A stretch of 64,000 nt of DNA. It comes from Doryteuthis pealeii. Taxonomy: Eukaryota > Mollusca > Cephalopoda > Myopsida > Loliginidae. A program made the position numbers and the translations under genes. The notes beneath the pieces were generated by a model. It was not told where the DNA came from, made no database searches, and saw only the letters and a program-made list of their open reading frames with translations. The stretch covers positions 15,886,816-15,950,815 of the forward strand of contig CM042176.1 in assembly GCA_023376005.1 (NCBI GenBank), given 5' to 3'. Shown piece after piece: positions 57,700 through 64,000 of the stretch (position 1 is the stretch's first letter; the number at the start of each line of letters is the position of its first letter).

Positions 57700-57902
57700 G
57701 TATTTGACGGCATATAGCACTTGTTGTCGACTCGACTGTAGGTGTTCTTGACCCTGTCACCACTGAATCTGCTGTGTCGGTCTTTCAAAGTCGGGTTTAA
57801 ATACATTTTCAGCTTGCGGATTGGATCAACTTTAACCTTTTTATTTTTAACCGCGAATATGACCTGCTGAAATGGGGGTGCATCTTATATATATATATAT
57901 AC
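57700..57902. other. Possible TIR element fragment
   Basis: accgtatttgacggcatata near the start and gggggtgcatcttata near the end resemble DNA-transposon ends of the cgtatttt...ggtgcgtcttata kind known in several animals. One end only is clear. Confidence 0.3.
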
Positions 57903-58147
57903 TGTTATAGGTAATATACCCTATAGACTAATGGAATGCGCCGACAGTTACTATAAGTAACAAGGACAATTATGGCTTGAGAGTAAGCCAATGCGAGTCA
58001 GCTCATAACTCTATTGTCGGACGTAATTCCCACTTCTCTGTACTGTAATTGTCTACTCTTTTGTTAATACATTTTCCTACATTTGTTACCCGTCGTTTTG
58101 TTCTTATTTGACCCCTTAGAACCCCACAACACATACATACATACAGA

Positions 58148-58423
58148 GATGCTGATAAGTATGTGTCCTGCATCCCTGTGTCCCTGACGCACAAAAATCT
58201 AAAAGGACACAGTAAAATCATATCCATGCATCCGAGTGTTTTTCATTTTTCTTCCCTCACTAGCTATAAATACATTCCTATAGTTTCTTAGAAATGAATT
58301 ACACAGGATAGGTTACAAGGTAGGTTAGAGGGCTTTAGTTGGGACTCATAAATTTTCACGGGGACTCATTCAAAGCAAATATATGCATCCCAGGACGCAC
58401 TGAATCAAAAAGCTATCAGCATC
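58148..58423. mobile_element. R12 MITE-like repeat, copy 2
   Basis: GATGCTGATA at left and TATCAGCATC at right as exact 10-base inverted ends; 276 bp. Confidence 0.75.
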
Positions 58424-58425
58424 AC

Positions 58426-58431
<6 letters not shown>

Positions 58432-58486
<55 letters not shown>
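58432..58486. repeat. (GT)n(TA)n microsatellite
   Basis: Short GT run then about 45 bases of TA. Confidence 0.93.
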
Positions 58487-58489
<3 letters not shown>

Positions 58490-58536
58490 CCTTTCCAACA
58501 CATTTCTATAGAAAACAGTGCTTACTATTGCCAACT

Positions 58537-58770
58537 TCCAAGGTTAGCTCAGTCGGTAGAGTGTTAGGCTAAAAACCACAAGGTTCCTAGTTCGATACCA
58601 GCCCCCGCCAACTCAGCGTATGAGTAGCACAGGGATCTGTGTGGTAAAGTAAGGAGCTGATGGTTGGTGTGGCGCTCCACCTCAGATGCTAAAACAATCA
58701 CCTTGGTCTAGCACTAGTGAAAAGGGGCTAGACTCACTCGCTGATACCGACTAAGCCACTCCGACGACAA
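58537..58770 (+). mobile_element. SINE2, full length, plus
   Basis: A box GGTTAGCTCAGTCGGTAGAG, B box AGTTCGATACC, body gtagcacagggatctgtgtg and gctgataccgactaagccac. Inserted in a small repeat whose text (cagtgcttactattgccaac) recurs at 58.88, 58.98 and 60.3 kb. Confidence 0.87.
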
Positions 58771-59046
58771 CTTTATTATTATAGCAAAATCACTTTCTGA
58801 TGCATCAGAAAGTAGGTTTAGTTGGGGGGGGGGGGCACTCACTATAGCAAAACCTCTTTTTAATGCATTGCTATAATAAACAGTGCTTCCTATTGCCAAC
58901 TCCTTAGACAATATTTCACCTTATTTATTGAATGACCCTTGTATATATATAAAGAAAAAGGTGCAACTGTAAACAGTGCTTACTATTGCCAACTCCTTAG
59001 CCAAAATTCACCTTATTTATTGAATAACCCTTATATATATATATAC

Positions 59047-59207
59047 TCCCCATCCCCTAGAGTTGAGCACTCTGGGGCGGATATCACTGACGGCCGCCAA
59101 CTCAAGTGTAAGCGATTGGATTTCAATTCCGGCTGTAGGTAGCTTACAAAATGTCTAGCCACACTGAAGAGACTTGATAAGTCGAAACACGTGTCTGTGG
59201 ATGACCC
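59047..59207 (+). mobile_element. Hammerhead SINE, plus copy, short form, intact ribozyme
   Basis: Starts after (TA)n with a hairpin (cccctagagt-tgagc-actctgggg), then a B-box-like GATTTCAATTCC, then the hammerhead and (TA)n. The middle about 130 bases of the longer copies are missing. Confidence 0.75.
59159..59200 (+). ncRNA. Minimal type I-like hammerhead ribozyme
   Basis: In order: CCACA, CTGAAGA, GACT-TGATA-AGTC, GAAA, CACGTGTC, TGTGG. All invariant core bases are present (position 7 is free, here A). Stem II has the same TGATA loop as the copy at 53.6 kb but two of its four pairs are swapped on both strands, so pairing is preserved. Confidence 0.88.
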
Positions 59208-59237
59208 TATATATATATATATATTATAATATATTAA

Positions 59238-59340
59238 TGATTTGAAGGCAATTACAATGCGTATAAAAAATAAAAACAAAAAGATGTTATTTTTGTCTTA
59301 TCGATTTCGAAGTAGAAACTTCATCTTCAGAGGTGTATAT
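59238..59340 (-). repeat. Retroelement 3' end with hammerhead-like core
   Basis: Minus strand: CTGAAGA, t, GAAGT-TTCT-ACTTC, GAAA, tcgataagac. Core and stem II are good, outer helix absent. Its tail (ttgtaattgccttcaaa) is shared with the palindrome at 62.55-62.81 kb. Confidence 0.55.
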
Positions 59341-59594
59341 CAGAAATGTATGTGCTTACGTTTTTTTTTGTGTGGTTATAATTTTTTTCTTATTTTTTTT
59401 CCTCTTCACCTTTCTTTTTTCTTTATGTTATGAATGAAATGGGTGAATAACTGTAATTTCTTTTTTTTCTTTTTTTGAATGTCTGTTGAGAACGTATGCT
59501 TGAACCCTGTATATGTATCCAATATTGTCTATTTGTCTTCCGGTGAATGTTGCAACAATGTAGCCATGTCAAATTCAAAATAAAAACCGTCAAT

Positions 59595-59596
59595 AG

Positions 59597-59642
<46 letters not shown>
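59595..59642. repeat. (TA)n microsatellite
   Basis: Alternating TA; it replaces the first bases of the adjacent Helitron. Confidence 0.9.
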
Positions 59643-59645
<3 letters not shown>

Positions 59646-60266
59646 TATTATAATGGAGATTGAGTGTTTTTCTGTCGGTAACCGAAACTATATTACTACT
59701 CAAGTCACAATTTCCTTAGTTATTTACGTCACATTCACCGTGATTTTATTTTTATCTAAACCCCAATTATCAATAAAATTGTTTTGTAATATTATTACTG
59801 TTGGTCATATCTACATACTAATAACATGCAATTGTATTTATATATACAACAAAATAGCGGTTCACAGTGTGAACGGGAAGGCTAATTTGCATATTGATAT
59901 TAAAAATTTGATTTTAATAAATATGTGTTTAGTATTATTGATTTCTAATTATTTGGTTTTAACTTAATGAATATGAGCAAAAGTCTTGTGAATACATCTT
60001 AAAAGAAATTCATTGACAAGAAGACAATTGTAATTTTATTCTTTACTTCCTATTTTAACTGAATAGTTAAATTAGGAAAATTTAGCAATGAAAGACGAGA
60101 TGAAAGAGTAAGCTTCAGTTGTTCTATTTTTCGATTATACCCCCCCCTGTCTAAAATCTTTATATCTGCATTCTTATTTAGTTTCATTAGCCTTTCTAAT
60201 TTAATATAACATTTTATTACATTAAAACTTAAATACTTGCACCCGGAGGGTGCATATATTTGCTAG
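59643..60266 (+). mobile_element. Non-autonomous Helitron, plus, 5' TC eroded
   Basis: tattataatggagattgagt at the start; intact 3' hairpin GCACCC-GGA-GGGTGC and CTAG|T at the end. Confidence 0.87.
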
Positions 60267-60269
60267 TAT

Positions 60270-60657
60270 ATATAAAGAAAAAGGTGCAACTGTAAACAGT
60301 GCTTACTATTGCCAACTCCTTAAGCAAACTTCACCTTACTTACTGAATGACCCTAGTATATTGTCAGTGGTTTCTTAAATGGTTAACATAATCAAATCAA
60401 ATTAACACACACACACACACACACACAAAGAAAAAAAAATGTTTCAGTACAAAATGATTCATAGTTTTTAAATTTTTCCTTTCTTTATGAACGTTACCAT
60501 TTGTGTCTTGGAACATTAAGTAATCCTACAAGCGGCGGAGGTAAAACAACAACAACAACAATGCCAGACATTTAGGGTAGAAAGTAACAATAAGTAATCA
60601 GTGTCTATCTTTTTGTAAAGATTCTTCGGTGGAAAAATTTGAGTGAAAAAAAAAGAG

Positions 60658-60688
<31 letters not shown>

Positions 60689-60914
60689 GTCTCCACCACA
60701 ACCATGACAGAGTAGGTGATTACGTATCTATGTTATTTAGCTTAATGGAACAAGTCCAAAAGCGGAAAAAACAAAGAATATCATTGACTCAGATTCGGCA
60801 TTTTATCAGGTGGCTATCTGCTGTTTACTGTTTCCCTTGTTTTTTTTTTAAATTCTCTAGCAACAATATTGACACACACACACACACACACCTATATATA
60901 TATATATATATATA
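60270..60914. other. No gene seen; microsatellites
   Basis: (CA)n at about 60404-60427 and 60872-60890, a poly-A run at 60656-60684, and (TA)n at 60894-60914. Confidence 0.6.
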
Positions 60915-61206
60915 TAAGATAAATATATAAAGGTTTTACATATCTATTTATTAGGTGACAAAGGAACATTCACGACCATATTGGTTTCATGCGATGCAAT
61001 CATCAGGTGAAGATGTTTCAAATGCAAGGAAAATTTCAAAAAATTCAATAGACATGGGATGCGTATGATTGGATAAAATGATGTGTGTATGTATGTGACG
61101 GTAATTTGAATGTATGAGAGTGTTTATGGACAGCATAAAGGTTGCGTGCGCAGGGTAACTGGTCACCTAATAAATAGATATGTAAAACCTTTATATATTT
61201 ATCTTA
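60915..61206. mobile_element. 292-bp element with 45-bp perfect-looking TIRs and an internal hammerhead
   Basis: Left arm 60915-60959 and right arm 61162-61206 are inverted copies (taagataaatatataaaggt; ttattaggtgac). Just inside the left arm lies a hammerhead on the minus strand. Inverted end repeats with a hammerhead fit a rearranged Penelope-like element end, but no GIY-YIG or RT coding is present. Confidence 0.8.
60963..61020 (-). ncRNA. Hammerhead ribozyme, second family
   Basis: Minus strand, in order: TTCAC (stem I), CTGATGA, T-TGC-ATC-GCA-T (short stem II), GAA, ACC-AATAT-GGT (three-pair stem III), C (cleavage site), GTGAA (stem I), with a further AACA/TGTT pairing outside. All core nucleotides are present. 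Unlike the SINE type it has a true stem III and a weak stem II. Confidence 0.8.
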
Positions 61207-61314
61207 TATTATTATATAACAGCTCTATTTTATATTGAGCACTCTACCAATAATACTGCCTTTGGTACATCATTCCAGCAAAAGCTGAAACAGTGACCAT
61301 CTCACACTATAGTG

Positions 61315-61317
<3 letters not shown>

Positions 61318-61351
<34 letters not shown>
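61318..61351. repeat. (TA)n microsatellite
   Basis: Alternating TA, target-like border of the next element. Confidence 0.9.
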
Positions 61352-61354
<3 letters not shown>

Positions 61355-62536
61355 GGTGGCCCAAAAACATCTAAAATTAAATCTATTATTTAAGGTTAAA
61401 CTTTTGTCTAAATCGATAAGTAGTAACAAACAAGCGCTTAAAACCATTGAAAAGGAGACAGAATGGCGGATCATGTCGAAATTGACCAAAAAAAAAAACA
61501 AACCTTTTAAATGTATTTAAAATAAACTGCATATGTAATGATATTTTTCTTTTTTTAATGATGGTCACAATGACCATCATTAAAAAAAGAAAAATATCAT
61601 TACATATGCAGTTTATTTTAAATACATTTAAAAGGTTTGTTTTTTTTTTTGGTCAATTTCGACATGATCCGCCATTCTGTCTCTTTTTCAATGGTTTTAA
61701 GCGCTTGTTTATAATTTTAAAATAACATTCGCGATTGCAAAATTTACCAAAAATCAGGTAATTATCAGATTTTAATGAAATTTTCAGTATTGATTTATTA
61801 ATTAATGAATTTTATAATGCATCAGTTATTTTATTTCAAAACTTTAATTTAGTATTTTTGCTTTCAAAAATTAATATATAAAATTCATTTAAAATATGAA
61901 AAGCCTGATGTTAAGTTTAAAATGTTATATTTTTAGATTCTAAAAATAAATATCTATTTAATTCAAATCTTATTTTAGTCATTCAAAGTATACGTTTTGA
62001 AGAAAAACTCAATTGAAAATGTAACCCCCCCCCCTTAAGCAGAAAAAATATTGATGTATAATTTTTTCTTTTATAAGATGATAGCCAATTAAATAATTAT
62101 TGAAATGAATAAAAAAGAAATCTCCAAAAAATTAATTATTTATTATTTTTTTCCATTTTATTTTTCGATTTTCGGTACTTATTTTCTCATAGAAAAGCCA
62201 CGATAAAAAATTTTTTTTGTTTCTATTCATAACTTCGGTCTTTTATCTCTTTATTTATACTGTAATTAGTACAGTATAAGACGAACTCAAAAAAATGTTA
62301 TGCCCCTAACATGGGGGGGGGGGGTTAAAAATTAAGTGATCTGAAAAAAATGAGAAAGTTTTGAAATAAAATAAATAATGCATTATAAAGATAATCATTC
62401 ATTGATAAATAAACACTGAAAATTTCATTAAAATCCGATAATTCCCTAATTTTTGGTAAATTATTTTCTGTGTGTGTGTGGGGGGGTAAATTGATTTGGT
62501 CAAAAACGCATTTTAGGCTAATTTTGGGCCATGCTA
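61352..62536. mobile_element. About 1.2-kb nested DNA element with TIR
   Basis: Ends tattagggtggcccaaaa and, inverted, ttttgggccatgctaata, bordered by TA. A second inverted pair lies inside: 61738-61860 with 62350-62465 (cagattttaatgaaattttc). The palindrome 61428-61710 sits in the left half. Layout and TA border suggest a Tc1/mariner-like non-autonomous element with insertions. No transposase frame. Confidence 0.65.
61428..61710. repeat. Near-perfect palindrome, 140-base arms, 3-base spacer
   Basis: Arms 61428-61567 and 61571-61710 meet at ggtca-caa-tgacc. By eye I find very few mismatches, so it is recent or kept by conversion. Confidence 0.95.
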
Positions 62537-62552
62537 ATATATATATAATATT

Positions 62553-62809
62553 ATTATTTATATTTTTGAAGGCAATTACAATGCATATATTGTATAAAAT
62601 TCAATAATTATTGAAAAATAATCATGACAAGCAAACTCGGCGAATAACACATGAAACACCATACAGCTGTTTCAACCTTATTAGGTCTCGTATGGTGTTC
62701 CACACGTCGCACGCGTTATTCGCCGAGTTTGCTTGTCATGATTATTTTCAATAATTATTGAATTTTATACGATATACACATTGTAATTGCCTTCAAAAAT
62801 ATAAATAAT
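62553..62809. repeat. Palindrome, about 95-base arms
   Basis: attatttatatttttgaagg ... gcaaactcggcgaataac faces gttattcgccgagtttgc ... tataaataat. The loop carries a shorter nested pair (acaccatac / gtatggtgt). Confidence 0.92.
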
Positions 62810-62834
62810 ATACAGCAAATTATCAAATACCATA

Positions 62835-62884
<50 letters not shown>
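62835..62884. repeat. (TA)n(GT)n microsatellite
   Basis: TA run then gtgtgtgtg. Confidence 0.92.
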
Positions 62885-62912
62885 GGAGTAAATATGGAAA
62901 TAAATCCAACAA

Positions 62913-63272
62913 TATTAAGAAATTTGAAAAAACAAGTGTTCCAAAAATAAGATGAATTTATTTATCGACGCTTAAACATTACAGTTTCTTTAAAACTTCA
63001 TCAGGATGTATTATGGGGTGAAGAAATTGATGGATGTTTTATAGATGACAGGAGATAAAAAAAATCTTTAAAAATATTTTTTTGTTGTGTAACTGTATTT
63101 GTTTAGCGTTATATTTTTATTTTTTTTAATCTCCTGTCATCTATAAAACATCCATCAATTTCTTCACACCATAATACATCCTGATGAAGGTTTAAAGAAA
63201 CCGAAATGTTTAAGCGTTGATAAATAAATTCATCTTATTTTTGGAACACTTGTTTTTTCAAATTTCTTAATA
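62913..63272. repeat. Palindrome, about 150-base arms, with two hammerhead-like ends
   Basis: Arms 62913-63060 and 63122-63272. Each arm contains catcCTGATGAag, a stem (GGTTT-AAAG-AAACC in the right arm), and GAAA or a changed GTAA, then GTTTAAGCG. The right-arm stem II is perfect. The outer helix is at most ATC/GAT. Confidence 0.88.
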
Positions 63273-63545
63273 TATAGATATATATATGAAAAAGAAATGA
63301 CTTAACACTGAAATTGGTCTCAATGTTTAGTTGATAAAAGTTTTACCAAGATAAGTCAGCGTTATAACAAATATAAAGTGCTCAATACGCAAGTAGAGCG
63401 AATATATATAAGTAAAAAAATAGATCTGTTATATTTTTTTACTGATATAATTTTGCTTTGTGACTGACAATAAGAGCAAACTACAATTCTTATTTTTCAG
63501 GTCAGCAACCTTAATTGGTAATAATAATAATAATAAATAACTTAC

Positions 63546-63947
63546 TGTAAATCTTGCACGTTGCTCCATTGTCTCAAATCCAATAATAGGTACTCGTATA
63601 GGATAATCCACGGAACATTCATTTGGGTTCATTTCCTCATCGGTATGATGACGGTAGGCAACATCTGCTTTGTGGGATTCTGAAGAGTCAAGGGAGCTTT
63701 GGCTGGCCGAGCGATAAGACCCAGTTCCTGTGGAATGTGGGCTGGGTGTCCGTACGGATGCCGCCTTACAGTTCTTGTCACTAAATTCCAATTCCTCCAT
63801 GGCTTCTTCGGCAGAATCAAAATCTCCTTCAATATAATGGGCACAGCCGCCCTGGTCTGAAGAATCACGGTTTGTAGAAAGGAGCACCTTGGAGCCGCAG
63901 CGTGGCTTAGCAACACTTATCTCCTCCGGTTTAAGCTCTTTCCCCAT
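63546..63947 (-). CDS. SNX16: SNX16 N-terminal coding exon
   Basis: Exon 63546-63966 on the minus strand: acceptor ttcttctatcattgcag before 63966, donor GTAAGT after 63546. The first ATG in the open frame (63947-63945, MGKELKPEEIS) gives 134 codons; I choose it because human SNX16 also has about 105-110 residues before the PX domain. Coding upstream of it cannot be excluded, since the frame stays open to the acceptor. The N-terminal part is Ser/Thr-rich and acidic (STGTGSYRSASQSSLDSSES), so probably disordered. The exon ends VPIIGFETMEQRARFT, which matches the SNX16-specific entry to the PX domain (I-x-G-[YF]-E-x-M-E-x-R-A-x-F-T). Phase 0 at the donor joins VFKLQV of the exon at 14478-14564. 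Confidence 0.9.
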
Positions 63948-64000
63948 ATTTGGTTCAGGGGACAGCCTGCAATGATAGAAGAAAAAAAACAATTATGAAG

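Larger units (their letters stand above)
14565..63545 (-). other. SNX16: SNX16 intron of about 49 kb
   Basis: Bounded by GTAAGT (63545-63540, minus strand) and tctcattacag (14565 and above, minus strand). I found no further exon of SNX16 or another host gene inside it. It consists almost wholly of the mobile elements, satellites and palindromes listed here. Confidence 0.85.

Noticed and set aside
57700..57902. Complete TIR transposon
   Set aside because: Only one end resembles known termini; the other is replaced by a (TA)n run, so limits cannot be set.

Overview
The window is non-coding-rich DNA from an invertebrate animal, most likely a mollusc. Evidence: introns with GT/AG borders, a U6 snRNA relative, tRNA-derived SINEs, LINE and LTR remnants, long (TA)n runs and very large satellite blocks. 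The mollusc call, and a weaker leaning to cephalopod, rests on the style of repeats and is inference only. Nothing here is bacterial or viral.

The only host protein gene I can support lies on the minus strand. Three exons encode the N-terminus and the first part of the PX domain of a sorting nexin 16 (SNX16) orthologue: 63546-63966, 14478-14564 and 4343-4491. Their reading phases join exactly and their order matches the protein. So the first intron in the window is about 49 kb and the second about 10 kb, and nearly everything else is intron filling. The remaining exons lie to the left, beyond base 1. Part of the third exon with its upstream intron is duplicated and broken at 6144-6475. A divergent U6 gene or retrocopy (10694-10800, minus) sits in the second intron.

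Intron filling, left to right: an 84-bp and a 91-bp minisatellite (0.1-4 kb); AT-rich sequence, repeat copies and G-rich low-complexity DNA (4.5-13 kb); nested SINEs, R1 repeats and solo LTRs (13-19 kb); a Helitron and two hammerhead-bearing SINEs (19.5-21 kb); two tandem cassettes of polypurine DNA + hairpin element + 57-bp minisatellite (21-30.8 kb); a dense mosaic of R1 repeats, LTRs, MITEs and duplicated blocks (31-45 kb); a 1-kb polypurine tract and a LINE reverse transcriptase relic (46-48 kb); further R1, Helitron, SINE and MITE copies (48-60 kb); and a run of long palindromes (60.9-63.3 kb) before the first visible SNX16 exon.

The most interesting system is a family of short elements with a tRNA-like pol III promoter and a 3'-terminal minimal hammerhead ribozyme. 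Two copies keep every core nucleotide and show paired base changes in stem II, and a third shows further paired changes. A separate well-formed hammerhead lies inside a 45-bp terminal-inverted-repeat element at 61 kb. Nested insertions, target duplications and paralogous empty sites also allow several unnamed mobile families to be delimited from sequence alone: a non-autonomous Helitron, a TTAA-target MITE, an 8-bp-target MITE and several LTRs. In this report R1, R4, R5, R6, R8, R11, R12 and SINE1-3 are local names for repeat families found by comparison within the window.
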